A stretch of DNA of 64,000 nt from Roseovarius mucosus (lineage in GTDB: Bacteria > Pseudomonadota > Alphaproteobacteria > Rhodobacterales > Rhodobacteraceae). Of this stretch, positions 29,158 through 38,608 are shown piece after piece. Location: assembly GCF_002080415.1 (NCBI RefSeq), contig NZ_CP020474.1, forward strand, positions 2,679,501 through 2,743,500, written 5' to 3'. The notes beneath the pieces were generated by a model, which did no database searches, was not told the DNA's origin, and saw nothing but the letters and a program-made list of their open reading frames with translations. The number at the start of each line of letters is the position of its first letter. Position 1 is the first letter of the stretch. The position numbers were made by a program, and so were the translations under genes.

Positions 29158-30171
29158 TCACTTGATCAGCCCGGCCTCTTTGTAAAAGCGTTCGGCCCCG
29201 TCGTGTAGAGGAACGCCCACGCCGCTGATCGCGGTGTCGAGGGTAATTGTCGCGCCCTTGGCATGGCCCACATCGAGAAGGATGCGCGAGTTTTCATTCC
29301 AGAGCGCCTTGGTGATTTCATAAATCAGGTCGGGGTCTTCATCGGCAGAGGTGAACCACTGTGCCCCGACCGAGACGGTTTCCGTGGCCCCGACCCCTTC
29401 ATAGACCCCTTCGGGAATCGCGCTTTGCGAGAAGAAGTTATATTTGGCGGTCAATTCTGCCGCGCCCTCGCCTGCGATGGGCACCAATTTGATATCGGCG
29501 GCAGAGGCCAGTTCCACCAAAGAGCCTGCCGGATAGCCTGCGACAACAAAGAAGGCGTCGATCTTGCCGTTGCGCAGCGCTTCGGAGGCGGCATCGCCCT
29601 TGAGCGCCTCGGCGGTCACGTCGTCAACCGAGAGGCCATTGGCCTCAAGGATAAGACCCGCATCAACATAGGTGCCCGATCCCGGCTCGTCGAGCGAGAC
29701 ACGCTTGCCCGCAAGATCCTTGACGCTCTCGATGCCGCTGTCGGCGAGGGCAACGAGGTGGATATGCTCGTCAAAAAGCGCCGCGATGGTGCGCAGTTTT
29801 TCGGCGGGCGGCTGGCCCGCCATCGTGCCGGTGCCGGTATAGGCCCAATAGGCCACATCCGACTGGGCAAAGCCGGAGTTGCGCAGCCCCGACATGATTG
29901 CGTTGACGTTGTCCACCGATCCGCGTGACGACACGGCAGAGGCGATGAGGCCCTCGACACCGCAGCTTCCGCCTTCTTCGCAGGGGCGCGATCCGGGGGG
30001 TTTGGAGATGGCATTGGCGAGGACGCCGCCCACCGGGTAATAGGTATAGGCGGTGCCGCCGGTCCCGATGGTAAAGAATTTGAGGTCCTGTGCGAGCGCG
30101 CCCGTGGCCATTCCGACCGCAAGCGCCGCCCCGACGATGAGGCCGCGTGCGCCCCTGACAAGCTGTTGCAT
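29158..30171 (-). CDS. TAXI-family TRAP solute-binding protein
   Basis: A 337-residue periplasmic binding protein. The N terminus is a signal peptide ending ATGALA-Q. The mature part starts LKFFTIGTGGTAYTYYPVGGVLANAI, the family hallmark, and later has RVSLDEPGSGTYVDA. Known TAXI proteins bind glutamate-like acids, but the ligand here cannot be read off. GGGAG precedes the ATG at 30171; the frame upstream is not coding. Two cysteines (PCEEGGSC) near residue 70 could form a disulphide. It leads the transporter operon. Confidence 0.92.
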   Translation of the reverse strand: MQQLVRGARGLIVGAALAVGMATGALAQDLKFFTIGTGGTAYTYYPVGGVLANAISKPPGSRPCEEGGSCGVEGLIASAVSSRGSVDNVNAIMSGLRNSGFAQSDVAYWAYTGTGTMAGQPPAEKLRTIAALFDEHIHLVALADSGIESVKDLAGKRVSLDEPGSGTYVDAGLILEANGLSVDDVTAEALKGDAASEALRNGKIDAFFVVAGYPAGSLVELASAADIKLVPIAGEGAAELTAKYNFFSQSAIPEGVYEGVGATETVSVGAQWFTSADEDPDLIYEITKALWNENSRILLDVGHAKGATITLDTAISGVGVPLHDGAERFYKEAGLIK

Positions 30172-30299
30172 CTGTTTCTCCCTGATTTGGCAGGGCGCAG
30201 TCCTGCGTGTTCCCCGCATTGTAGCCAGCATTCACAAGGAATACTGCGATCAGGCTATGCAAACCGCCCTGCCAAGGCAAGGCTGTTACCGGCAAGGGC

Positions 30300-31112
30300 T
30301 TAGGCGTGCGAAGCGCTCAGATCGAGCGTTGCAATCTCGCGCAGCATCGGGGCCAGCACAGCGCGTAAATCCGTGGCGCGGTCTGGGGCATAGTCCCACG
30401 GGGCCGCTTCGTGCATATAGGTGGCTTGCGCCAGTTCCATCTGTATGGCGTGCAGCCCGTCCTTGGGGCGGCCATAGTGACGCGTGGTCCAGCCGCCGCG
30501 AAAACGTCCGTTGGTGACGGTGGTGTAGCGGGATGCTGCATGGCAATGGCGCTCTGTTAGGGCGGCAAGTGCTGGGGCGCAGGTGGCCCCGTCGTTGGTG
30601 CCGATGTTGAAATCGGGTAACCGCCCGTCAAAGAGAAACGGGATTTCCGAGCGGATCGAGTGACAATCATAGAGGATGGCAAAGCCGTGCCGCCTCTGTA
30701 CCCGGTCAAGTTCGGCGCTGAGTGCCGCGTGATAGGGGCCATGGAATTGGGCAAGCCGCTCTGCGGTATCGGCCTCGGTCGGGGGTGTGGACCAGAGGGG
30801 CGCACCGTCAAAATCGGTCAAAGGGACTAGGCTCGTGGTGTTTTGTCCGGGATAAAGGCTTGTCCCAGACGGATCGCGATTGGCGTCGATGACATAGCGG
30901 TGAAAGCGCGCGGCAACCACGCTCGCCTCCGGCACGAGACCATCATAGAGCCGGTCGATATGCCAATCTGTATCGCTGAGTGCGCGCCCGGTGTCGTTGA
31001 GCCGCGCTGCAATATCCGCTGGCAGGTCAGTGCCCGCATGGGGCATGGCCAGCACAAGGGGGCTTTCGCCCGAATGCACCGAGACAACGCTGTCGGTGGC
31101 GGAGGCTGGCAC
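30300..31112 (-). CDS. hutG: N-formylglutamate deformylase/amidohydrolase
   Basis: A 270-residue metal-dependent hydrolase of the N-formylglutamate amidohydrolase family, which releases formate and glutamate at the end of one histidine-breakdown route. Seen are the N-terminal PHAGTDLP, DTDWHIDRLYD, HRYVIDANRDPSG, the central YDCHSIRSEIPFLF with the metal-binding His, and a C-terminal ELAQATYMHE. I place the start at GTG 31112, eight bases after AAGGAAA; a TTG at 31130 is the alternative. No other hut genes are in the window. It is divergent from the next gene and near a TAXI-TRAP importer. Confidence 0.86.
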   Translation of the reverse strand: MPASATDSVVSVHSGESPLVLAMPHAGTDLPADIAARLNDTGRALSDTDWHIDRLYDGLVPEASVVAARFHRYVIDANRDPSGTSLYPGQNTTSLVPLTDFDGAPLWSTPPTEADTAERLAQFHGPYHAALSAELDRVQRRHGFAILYDCHSIRSEIPFLFDGRLPDFNIGTNDGATCAPALAALTERHCHAASRYTTVTNGRFRGGWTTRHYGRPKDGLHAIQMELAQATYMHEAAPWDYAPDRATDLRAVLAPMLREIATLDLSASHA

Positions 31113-31368
31113 GTGCGTCTTTCCTTTCAAAGGGGCTTGGCGGCAATATGCTTGTACATAATAATTGAGTCAAGGTGGGGGCCCATGGCAACCGTGCGGG
31201 GATTGTCGCACGGTTTGTTGCCGTCCAACGCCCGTTGCGGGCGCAGATAGGCGCAATCATCCCGACTGGCGCGCGAAATCCGGTGTCTTGGCGTCGCACT
31301 CTTGCGATTGCCCGCCTCTGCCCCGGCGTGCTAGCGTGCTGGAAATAAAGGCAGGCAGCCCCCGGAAC

Positions 31369-32406
31369 ATGAAAAAGACGGCACTGACCAGATATCAGAG
31401 GCTTGAGGCGGCGGGCCTTTGGCGGGCCAATCCGGACGCGCAGCGGGTGGATGTGATCGTCTCTGTTGGCGAGGCGACACTGACAATTACCGACATGCGC
31501 GAGCGGGTTCAGGCGCATTGGTCGATCGCGGCGGTGGCGCGCGCCAATCCGGGGCAATACCCCGCCATCTATAACCCCGATGGTGATCCCGGCGAGACGC
31601 TGGAACTGGCCGAGGACGAGGCCGACATGATCGCTGCCATCGAGACATTGCGCGGCGCTGTGGCGCGGCAACGACCCAAACCGGGGCGGCTCAGGCTGGT
31701 TGGCATGCTGGCAAGTGTGGCGGCGGTTGCGGCGCTGGTGCTTTTTTGGCTGCCGGGGGCCGCGCGGCAGCACGCGCTAGAGGTGGTGCCGATGGTCAAG
31801 CGGGCCGAAATCGGCCGCGCGCTGCTGGGGCATCTGCAACGGGTGACCGGGCCGGTCTGCGAGGGGCCGGGCGGTGCCGCGGCCCTTGCGCAGCTGGCGC
31901 GCCGCCTCCCGTCACGCGCGGGAGGCGCGGCAGAGTTTCTGGTGGTGCGCGGCGGTATCGAAGGGGCCTTGCGCCTGCCGGGCGGGGCGGTGCTGATCAA
32001 TACCGATCTGGTTGAGGATCATAACGAGCCCGATGTTTTGGCAGGGCACATCATCGCCGCCTATCTACGCGCAGAGGCGCATGATCCCCTGTCCAAGCTG
32101 TTGGAAGAGGGGGGGCTGTCGGCGACGCTGCGACTATTGGCAACCGGGCTCTTGCCCGACGATGTGTTGCGCGCCCATGCCGAACGCCTGATGCGCGATG
32201 CGCCCGAGGCGGTGGCCCCCGATGCAATGCTGGCAGGGTTTGCCCAGTGGCAGGTGCGCGCACGCCCTTATGCCTATGCGGAGGACATCACCGGGGAAAC
32301 GACGGTCACGTTGATCGAGGCAGACCCCTTTGCCGGCACCGCGCCGCCGCCGCCCTTGCTCAGCGATGCCGATTGGCTGCGTTTGCAGGAGATTTGCGGC
32401 GGCTGA
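31369..32406 (+). CDS. Membrane-anchored protein with degenerate M48-like peptidase domain
   Basis: A 345-residue protein without a clear named family. Residues 1-105 are cytoplasmic and polar; one hydrophobic segment follows (about 108-128, LVGMLASVAAVAALVLFW), then a ~215-residue soluble domain. Residues 200-236 (ALRLPGGAVLINTDLV...DVLAGHIIAAYLRAE) align by eye with M48 peptidases (LPGG, then HExxH), but the zinc motif reads AGHIIA: the first His and the Glu are replaced and the second His is Ala. It would therefore be inactive as a protease. The ATG at 31369 is the start that keeps the N terminus free of shadow sequence. No partner gene is evident. Confidence 0.6.
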   Translation: MKKTALTRYQRLEAAGLWRANPDAQRVDVIVSVGEATLTITDMRERVQAHWSIAAVARANPGQYPAIYNPDGDPGETLELAEDEADMIAAIETLRGAVARQRPKPGRLRLVGMLASVAAVAALVLFWLPGAARQHALEVVPMVKRAEIGRALLGHLQRVTGPVCEGPGGAAALAQLARRLPSRAGGAAEFLVVRGGIEGALRLPGGAVLINTDLVEDHNEPDVLAGHIIAAYLRAEAHDPLSKLLEEGGLSATLRLLATGLLPDDVLRAHAERLMRDAPEAVAPDAMLAGFAQWQVRARPYAYAEDITGETTVTLIEADPFAGTAPPPPLLSDADWLRLQEICGG

Positions 32407-32444
32407 TCCTAGTCTTCACGTGTCAGGCGCGGATGCGGCCTGCG

Positions 32445-32987
32445 TCACGGCAGCATGTCTTGCAGCCGCCAAAAGGCGATACGTTCCACCTGACGACAGG
32501 CCTCGGCCTGTTCCGTGGCGCTGTCTTGATCGACGCGGCGGGCAAAAGCATCTCTGATCCCCGCCTTGTCATGGTCGCGCACGGCGATGATGAAAGGAAA
32601 GCCATGGCGCGCGATATAGGCGGCATTGAGGCGCTCGAACGCGGCGCGCTCGGCATCGGTCAGCGCATCGAGCCCTGCGCTGGCCTGCTCATGGCTCGAC
32701 GCAGCAGTAAGCCGCCGTGCCTGTGCCAGCTTGCCCGCAAGGTCGGGATGCGCGCGCAGCACAGTTAACCGCTCCACCTCTGTTGCGTCGCGAAAGACAC
32801 GGCACAAGGCATCATGCAGGCCCAAGGCGCTATCATGGCGGGGGGATATTCCCAGATCATAGGCGCGCTCGGCTATCCACGGCGAATGCTCGAACACGCC
32901 GCCAAATTGGGCAACGAAGCGGTCACGGTCCATTTGCGAGGGGCGGTCTTGGGCCACGGGCATTCCTTCGACATGGGCTTGCGGCAT
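32445..32987 (-). CDS. uraD: OHCU decarboxylase
   Basis: A ~180-residue 2-oxo-4-hydroxy-4-carboxy-5-ureidoimidazoline decarboxylase, third step from urate to S-allantoin. The family pattern is clear: FVAQFGGVFEHSPWIAERA, ALCRVFRDA, LRAHPDLAGKLA, LTDAERAAFERLNAAY and FGFPFI-like HGFPFIIAVR. The start is uncertain; ATGs at 32987, 32963 and 32933 all precede the conserved domain. It is divergent from uraH, which encodes the preceding step. Confidence 0.9.
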   Translation of the reverse strand: MPQAHVEGMPVAQDRPSQMDRDRFVAQFGGVFEHSPWIAERAYDLGISPRHDSALGLHDALCRVFRDATEVERLTVLRAHPDLAGKLAQARRLTAASSHEQASAGLDALTDAERAAFERLNAAYIARHGFPFIIAVRDHDKAGIRDAFARRVDQDSATEQAEACRQVERIAFWRLQDMLP

Positions 32988-33063
32988 TTCTGGGGTTGAT
33001 CTTGGGGCCGTTCCGTAAGGAGATACAGACATCGTTCGTCATGTCACGCAAGGAGCCCCCGAA

Positions 33064-33408
33064 ATGTCAGGCTATTTGACGACACATGTGCTGGATACCG
33101 CGCGCGGCTGCCCGGCGCCGGGGCTTTTGATCTGCTTGAGCCGGATCACGGATAGCGGGCCGGTGCCGCTCTGTGAAAGGCGCACCAATGCGGACGGTCG
33201 AACCGATGGACCTATTCTGACCGAGGCCGACTTTGCCGCCGGACCCTATGAATTGCTGTTTCATGCAGGCGAGTATCTGCGTCTCATGGGCGTAGAGAGT
33301 GGCTTTCTCGATCTGATCCCAATCCGGTTCAGTATGACGCAAGCGGTGCATTATCATGTGCCCCTGCTGCTCTCGCCCTATGGCTACACGACCTATCGCG
33401 GCAGTTGA
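33064..33408 (+). CDS. uraH: 5-hydroxyisourate hydrolase (transthyretin-like)
   Basis: A 114-residue transthyretin-related enzyme that opens 5-hydroxyisourate to OHCU. The signature is complete: N-terminal LTTHVLDTARGCPAPGL with the catalytic His, Arg in the central strand, HYHVPLLLSPYGYTTYRGS with the C-terminal YRGS. AAGGAG lies ahead of the ATG. Together with uraD across the 76-base divergent region it forms the post-urate-oxidation steps. The length is normal for a cytoplasmic single-domain form. Confidence 0.95.
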   Translation: MSGYLTTHVLDTARGCPAPGLLICLSRITDSGPVPLCERRTNADGRTDGPILTEADFAAGPYELLFHAGEYLRLMGVESGFLDLIPIRFSMTQAVHYHVPLLLSPYGYTTYRGS

Positions 33409-33462
33409 GGGGGCTGCATTGGCCCTTGCCCTTGGCGTGGCAGGGGCCTAACACAATGACCC

Positions 33463-34275
33463 ATGAAAATACTATTTCTCGGTGATGTGATGGGGCGCGC
33501 GGGGCGTGCGGCGGTGGCGGAACGGCTGCCCAAGCTGCGTGACGCGTGGAAGCTCGATTTTGTGGTGGTCAATGGCGAGAATGCCTCGGGTGGGATGGGT
33601 TTGACGGCGGCACATGCCAAGGACCTGTTCGAAGCGGGGGCAGATTGTGTGACCTTGGGCGATCATGCCTTTGACCAAAAGGACATGATGCAAGCCGTCG
33701 AGCGTGAGGGCCGTTTGATCCGTCCGCTCAATTACGCCAAGGCGGCACCGGGGCGCGGACACCGTGTGTTTACCGATGGGCGCGGGCGCAAGGTGCTGGT
33801 GGCACAAGTTCTGGGTAATGTTTTCATGCGCCGCGCCTATGACGATCCATTTTCGGCAATTGACGCGATATTGCGGGTGCATCCCCTAGGGGGCGCGGTG
33901 CAGGCTGCGGTGGTCGATATGCATTGCGAGGCCACATCCGAGAAAATGGCGATGGGGCATTTCTGCGATGGCCGCGCAAGCCTTGTGGTGGGCACCCATA
34001 CACATATCCCTACGGCGGACGCGCAGATTTTACCCGGCGGCACCGCGTTTCAGGGCGATGCGGGCATGTGCGGTGATTACCTGAGTGTGATTGGCATGGA
34101 TAAGGCCGAACCGATGCGCCGCTTTGTCACCGGGATGACCAAGGATCGGTTTACACCTGCAATGGGCGCGGTCACGGTATCGGGCGTCTATATCGAAACC
34201 GACGACGCCACGGGCCGCGCCACGCGGATTGAAATGGTGCGCCAAGGCGGGCGATTGGAACAGTCTGGCCCCTGA
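33463..34275 (+). CDS. YmdB-like metallophosphoesterase (TIGR00282)
   Basis: A 270-residue calcineurin-like phosphoesterase. Metal-binding motifs are LFLGDVMGRAGR, NGENASGG, GDHAFDQKD and VGTHTHIPTADAQILPGGTAFQGDAGM. B. subtilis YmdB hydrolyses cyclic nucleotides and affects biofilm and RNA turnover; the alphaproteobacterial role is not known to me. It stands alone, 54 bases after uraH. Confidence 0.9.
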   Translation: MKILFLGDVMGRAGRAAVAERLPKLRDAWKLDFVVVNGENASGGMGLTAAHAKDLFEAGADCVTLGDHAFDQKDMMQAVEREGRLIRPLNYAKAAPGRGHRVFTDGRGRKVLVAQVLGNVFMRRAYDDPFSAIDAILRVHPLGGAVQAAVVDMHCEATSEKMAMGHFCDGRASLVVGTHTHIPTADAQILPGGTAFQGDAGMCGDYLSVIGMDKAEPMRRFVTGMTKDRFTPAMGAVTVSGVYIETDDATGRATRIEMVRQGGRLEQSGP

Positions 34276-34418
34276 GGTGGCGATAAATGGTACAAACCCG
34301 GCAACTGGTGGTTCGTGTTGTGCATCCTTTCCCTTCTTCCCGGCAATAGGACATATGGCGCTTGCCGCCCCTCGACGGATCGGGGAAACTTGCGCAGGGC
34401 CATGAAAGGTGCGTTTAA

Positions 34419-36200
34419 GTGATTGAGATGCTCGGCGTTTCCCAGACCGGTCAGGCGTTGCTGACGCTGCTGGTTGTGGCGGCCATGTTCGTGCTTTTTG
34501 TGCGCGAAATCTATCCGACTGAGGTGGTGGCGATTGCGGGCGTGGCGGTGTTGCTGGCCCTTGGTGTGCTGCCCTATGGCGCGGCGCTTGACGTCTTTTC
34601 CAACCCCGCGCCTTGGACCATTGCGGCGATGTTCATCGTTATGGGGGCCTTGGTGCGCACTGGCGCGCTGGATGCTTTTACCACGCTGGCCGACCAGCAG
34701 GCCAAGCATAACCCGCGCCTTGCGATTGCGATGCTGCTCATTTCGGTGGTGATCGGATCTGCCTTTATGAACAATACCCCGGTTGTCGTCGTGATGATCC
34801 CGGTGTTCGTGCAACTGGCGCGCACGCTCAAGATACCTGCATCCAAGCTGCTGATTCCACTAAGTTATGCTGCGATCCTTGGGGGCACCACAACGCTGAT
34901 TGGCACCTCGACCAATCTCTTGGTTGATGGTGTGGCCCGTTCGGCGGGCATGGCCCCATTTACAATCTTCGAGGTGACGCCGCTTGGGATTGTGCTGGTC
35001 ATTTGGGGGGCGATCTATCTGCGCTTTTTCGGTCCCTTCCTTTTGCCCGCGCGCGACAGCATGGCGGACTTGTTGTCGGACCGATCCAAGATGAAATTCT
35101 TTACCGAGGCGGTCATTCCCCCGGAAAGCAACCTGATAGGCCGTGACGTGACCGGTGTGCAGCTTTTCAAGCGGGAAGGTGTGCGGTTGATTGACGTGAT
35201 CCGGGGGGATCAATCGCTGCGTCGTAATCTGGCAGATGTCACCCTGCAGGTCGGCGACCGGGTGGTTCTGCGCACGCAGATGACCGAGCTTTTGAGCCTG
35301 CAGCGTAACAAGAGCCTCAAGCGGGTCGATCAGGTTTCGGCGGTGGAGACGACCACGGTTGAGGTGTTGATCACGCCCGGCTGCAAGATGGTGGGCCGTT
35401 CCTTGGGCGCGCTGCGGTTGCGGCGGCGGTACGGAGTCTATCCGCTGGCGGTGCATCGCCGTAACCAGAATATCGGGCGCCAACTGGATGAACTGGTGGT
35501 GCGTGTCGGCGATACCCTGCTGCTGGAGGGGGCGCCTGAGGATATTCAGCGCCTCTCGCGCGAGATGGAGATGGTGGATGTCTCGCACCCGTCCGCACGG
35601 GCATTTCGGCGTGGGCATGCCCCGCTGGCGGTGCTGTCGCTCGCGGGCATCGTTGTGCTGGCAGCGCTTGGCGTTGCGCCCATTCTGGCGCTTGCGGTGA
35701 TCGCGGTGGCCATGGTGCTTTTGGCGCGCTGCATTGACGCCGACGAGGCTTTTTCGTTTATTGATGGGCAGTTACTAGCGCTTATCTTTGCCATGCTGGC
35801 CATCGGCGCGGCGTTGCAGACCTCGGGCGCGGTCGAGTTGTTGGTGGGCGGCATTGCCCCCACATTGTCGGTTATGCCGGGGTTCTTGGTGGTCTGGGCG
35901 ATTTACCTTTTGACCTCATTCCTCACGGAACTGATCAGCAACAATGCCGTGGCTGTGGTGGTCACGCCGATTGCAATCGGGTTGGCGGATGCCATGGGCA
36001 TCGACGCGCGACCGCTGGTGGTGGCAGTGATGGTGGCGGCAAGCGCGAGCTTTGCAACGCCAATCGGCTATCAGACCAACACGCTGGTCTATGGCCCCGG
36101 CGGGTATAAATTCACCGATTTCCTGCGGGTGGGTATTCCGCTCAACCTGAGCATCGGCCTTTTGGCCAGTGCGCTGATCCCGCTTTTCTGGCCACTCTGA
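34419..36200 (+). CDS. SLC13-family permease with two RCK_C (TrkA-C) domains
   Basis: A 593-residue divalent-anion:sodium symporter type protein. Hydrophobic segments occupy residues 1-205 and 405-593. Between them lie two cytoplasmic TrkA-C domains (about 215-300 and 305-390). The SLC13/CitT motifs ILGGTTTLIGTSTNLLVDG and SASFATPIGYQTNTLVYGPGGYKFTDF are present. Substrate (sulfate, phosphate, dicarboxylate) cannot be decided. It starts at GTG, or at ATG 34428. The 3' end meets bchJ with a three-base gap. Confidence 0.9.
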   Translation: MIEMLGVSQTGQALLTLLVVAAMFVLFVREIYPTEVVAIAGVAVLLALGVLPYGAALDVFSNPAPWTIAAMFIVMGALVRTGALDAFTTLADQQAKHNPRLAIAMLLISVVIGSAFMNNTPVVVVMIPVFVQLARTLKIPASKLLIPLSYAAILGGTTTLIGTSTNLLVDGVARSAGMAPFTIFEVTPLGIVLVIWGAIYLRFFGPFLLPARDSMADLLSDRSKMKFFTEAVIPPESNLIGRDVTGVQLFKREGVRLIDVIRGDQSLRRNLADVTLQVGDRVVLRTQMTELLSLQRNKSLKRVDQVSAVETTTVEVLITPGCKMVGRSLGALRLRRRYGVYPLAVHRRNQNIGRQLDELVVRVGDTLLLEGAPEDIQRLSREMEMVDVSHPSARAFRRGHAPLAVLSLAGIVVLAALGVAPILALAVIAVAMVLLARCIDADEAFSFIDGQLLALIFAMLAIGAALQTSGAVELLVGGIAPTLSVMPGFLVVWAIYLLTSFLTELISNNAVAVVVTPIAIGLADAMGIDARPLVVAVMVAASASFATPIGYQTNTLVYGPGGYKFTDFLRVGIPLNLSIGLLASALIPLFWPL

Positions 36201-36203
36201 GGG

Positions 36204-36800
36204 CTAATGCCGCCAGTCGATCTCGAACCGACAGGCGGAGGCCCCCGTAGCGCAGCACGTGGTTTCGATGGCCTGAGAACGTGGGTGAACGAGCCGGGAA
36301 AAAAGCCGCTCGAACACCGCGGCGTGCCAATGGCAAAGCGGGGCCGTTGCGTGTTCGCCCCGAATGATCGGATTGTCAGAGAGAGTAAAAACCACCGGCG
36401 GGCCGGACTTTGCGGCCAAAGTGCCCGTGCCGCAGAATGTCCAGCTATGGGCCAGGATGGCGCGGGTCAGGATCGGGGCTGCGACACGCGCAGGCAGAGT
36501 GCGCAGAAGGGTCTGGGCGGCGCGTGGGATGCGATGGGCGAGGATGTAATCGCCCGTGCCTTGACCAGCGGCGATGGAGATTTTTCGCGCATTTTCAGGG
36601 TGTTGCTGCCGCAGCGCGCCATGCAGCGCCGCAACGCGAGCCTCGTTGATCATGGCGTTTGAATCCGGCAGAGGATCAAATCCCAGAGGCGCAAAAAGGG
36701 CACGGCGGGTATCCGCCCCCACGATGCGGTCCATCGCGGGGGCCAGTTGCAGGACCGCATTTGGGCCGATGCGGGCCGTTATCTGACTGCCGTCAGGCAT
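36204..36800 (-). CDS. bchJ: BchJ, bacteriochlorophyll-associated V4R protein
   Basis: A 198-residue V4R-domain protein of the BchJ family. BchJ was named as a 4-vinyl reductase and is now thought to bind and hand on chlorophyllide precursors. Seen are a [19 protein letters not shown] stretch, [26 protein letters not shown], and the C-terminal Cys-rich [15 protein letters not shown] typical of V4R. The ATG at 36800 overlaps the bchE stop region by eight bases, so the two are one transcript. Confidence 0.85.
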   Translation of the reverse strand: MPDGSQITARIGPNAVLQLAPAMDRIVGADTRRALFAPLGFDPLPDSNAMINEARVAALHGALRQQHPENARKISIAAGQGTGDYILAHRIPRAAQTLLRTLPARVAAPILTRAILAHSWTFCGTGTLAAKSGPPVVFTLSDNPIIRGEHATAPLCHWHAAVFERLFSRLVHPRSQAIETTCCATGASACRFEIDWRH

Positions 36801-38454
36801 CCATCTGCTGCGTACTGCCGCCGCAGGCGCGGACTTCGGCCCCATTTGGCATCTTGAACCCTTCGTTGCGCTCGGACGCGCGGTCCTTCATCTGGGTGCG
36901 CACCGCTTCGCGGCGTTCCGCCGCGCGGGCGGCTCGGTCGGCGCTGGCTTCCCAATCCTCCATCTGTGCCTCGGCGATGGTGCGGGTTTCGTCAAAGTCG
37001 AACGTGACCGAGTTCTTGGTCTGGGGCCCCCAATAGCCTGCCTTGCCCAGATCATAGAAGGTGCGGCTGACGCCAGCCTTGAGAAACGCCTTGAGACAGC
37101 CCAAGAGATAGCGCCGCCGATAGCCGGTGCCGCGCCACGGATAGTGAAAAAGCGCCTTGCGCATGTAGAAGCGGCGATAGTTTTTCATCACCCCGTCAAG
37201 GAGTTCGCCGCGCGTCATGGTGGCTGGTTTCATGATTGGTGTGACAAAGTTATATTTTGAGAAATCAAAGACTTCGACCTGATCTCGGAGTTCCTGAAAG
37301 AGCGGTGTAAAGGGCCAAGGCGTATACATTGCCCAGTTGGCCAGATCTGGTTGCCAGTCCCAAGCCATCTGAAAGGTTTCCTCCAGCGTTTCGGGGGTCT
37401 CATTGTCCAGACCGACGATGAACTGAGCTTCGGTAAAGATATCCGCCTCGCGTAGCAGCTGGATCGCCTCTTTGTTCTGGGCGACGGTGGTTTCCTTGTT
37501 GAACTGGTCGAGTTTGAGTTGCGCTGCCGCTTCGGTGCCAAGACTGACATGCACCAGCCCCGCTTTGCGGTAGAATTTCAGCAAGTCGCGGTCGCGGTAG
37601 ATGTCTGTGACGCGCGTGTTGATGCCCCATTGCACGCGGCGTGGCAGGTCTCGGGCGATCAATTCCTCACAGAATTGCACAAATTTCTTTTTGTTTATCG
37701 TAGGTTCCTCGTCTGCGAGGATGAAGAAGCCGACACCGTGGTTGTTCACAAGGTTCTCGATCTCGTCCACCACTTTCTTCGGGTCGCGCACGCGGTAATC
37801 ACGCCAGAATTTCCATTGGCTGCAGAAGGAACAGGTAAAAGGACAGCCGCGCGCCATGTTGGGGATGGCCACGCGCTTGCCCAAGGGGACGTAGATGTAT
37901 TTCTCCCACTCCAAGAACGACCAGTCGGGGTTGATCGCATCAAGGTCCTTGACGGTTGAGGCGGCGGGGGTGGCGGTGATCGTCTCACCGTCTAGATAGG
38001 CCAAGCCTTTGATTGATTTACGTTTTTCAAGCCATTGGCCAGAGTCTGCGGCGCGGATGAGGTTGAGGAAAATCTCTTCTCCCTCGCCGCGCACGATCAC
38101 ATCGACCCAAGGGGCCTCAGACAGGACCTGTTTATACATGAAGGTCGCATGCACGCCGCCCAGAACCCGCAGCGCATCTGGCACCACCTCTTGTGCGAGT
38201 TTGAGGATGTTTTCCGCGACATAGATCGAGGGGGTGATTGCGGTGACCCCCACAACATCTGGGTTCAGATCCCTGAGACGGGCGCGCAGGCTGTCATCGT
38301 CAAGGTGGTTGGTCATGGCGTCGATGAATGTGACATCCGTATACCCTGCGTCGCGCAGGTGCCCCGCCAGATAAGCGACCCAAGCGGGCGGCCAACTGCC
38401 GGCGATTTCGGCCCCGCCGGAATGGTAATTGGGATGGATCAAGACGATGCGCAT
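36793..38454 (-). CDS. bchE: BchE, oxygen-independent Mg-protoporphyrin IX monomethyl ester cyclase
   Basis: A 553-residue B12-binding radical SAM enzyme that builds the isocyclic ring of bacteriochlorophyll without oxygen. The cobalamin-binding N domain covers residues 1-150 ([20 protein letters not shown]). The 4Fe-4S cluster motif C-x3-C-x2-C is at Cys204, Cys208 and Cys211 ([13 protein letters not shown]). A ~150-residue C-terminal region is helical and charged. Upstream frame is ignored because [11 protein letters not shown] is the family N terminus. The promoter region has FnrL-like and PpsR-like sites, consistent with low-oxygen expression. Confidence 0.96.
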   Translation of the reverse strand: MRIVLIHPNYHSGGAEIAGSWPPAWVAYLAGHLRDAGYTDVTFIDAMTNHLDDDSLRARLRDLNPDVVGVTAITPSIYVAENILKLAQEVVPDALRVLGGVHATFMYKQVLSEAPWVDVIVRGEGEEIFLNLIRAADSGQWLEKRKSIKGLAYLDGETITATPAASTVKDLDAINPDWSFLEWEKYIYVPLGKRVAIPNMARGCPFTCSFCSQWKFWRDYRVRDPKKVVDEIENLVNNHGVGFFILADEEPTINKKKFVQFCEELIARDLPRRVQWGINTRVTDIYRDRDLLKFYRKAGLVHVSLGTEAAAQLKLDQFNKETTVAQNKEAIQLLREADIFTEAQFIVGLDNETPETLEETFQMAWDWQPDLANWAMYTPWPFTPLFQELRDQVEVFDFSKYNFVTPIMKPATMTRGELLDGVMKNYRRFYMRKALFHYPWRGTGYRRRYLLGCLKAFLKAGVSRTFYDLGKAGYWGPQTKNSVTFDFDETRTIAEAQMEDWEASADRAARAAERREAVRTQMKDRASERNEGFKMPNGAEVRACGGSTQQMDA

Positions 38455-38495
38455 GGCGGGACTCCCTGTGTATCGTTTTAGGTTACAGTGTAATG

Positions 38496-38513
38496 TGTCT
38501 AACAAAATTGACG
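38496..38513 (-). promoter_or_regulatory. PpsR/CrtJ-like box upstream of bchE
   Basis: TGTC-N10-GACG matches the PpsR repressor consensus TGT-N12-ACA with one mismatch at the last base. It starts 42 bases before the bchE ATG and overlaps the FnrL-like site. A second TGT...ACA pair (38469-38487) has N13 spacing and fits less well. Confidence 0.45.
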
Positions 38514-38521
38514 TAAATCAA
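38508..38521. promoter_or_regulatory. FnrL binding site between bchE and yebC
   Basis: TTGACGTAAATCAA fits the FNR consensus TTGAT-N4-ATCAA with one base different, and is the form accepted for Rhodobacter FnrL. It lies 54-67 bases before the bchE ATG, a distance suitable for activation. Confidence 0.7.
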
Positions 38522-38545
38522 ACCACACCACGGTGGGGCGGGGCG

Positions 38546-38572
38546 TTGCCCTGCGTGCGGCAAGCGTATAAA
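38546..38572 (+). promoter_or_regulatory. Candidate yebC promoter
   Basis: TTGCCC (38546-38551) and TATAAA (38567-38572) lie 15 bases apart, 36 bases before the yebC ATG. The -10 is strong but the spacing is short. Confidence 0.3.
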
Positions 38573-38608
38573 AGGCGGCAGATTCCCGGATATGCAGGAG
38601 AAGGCACT

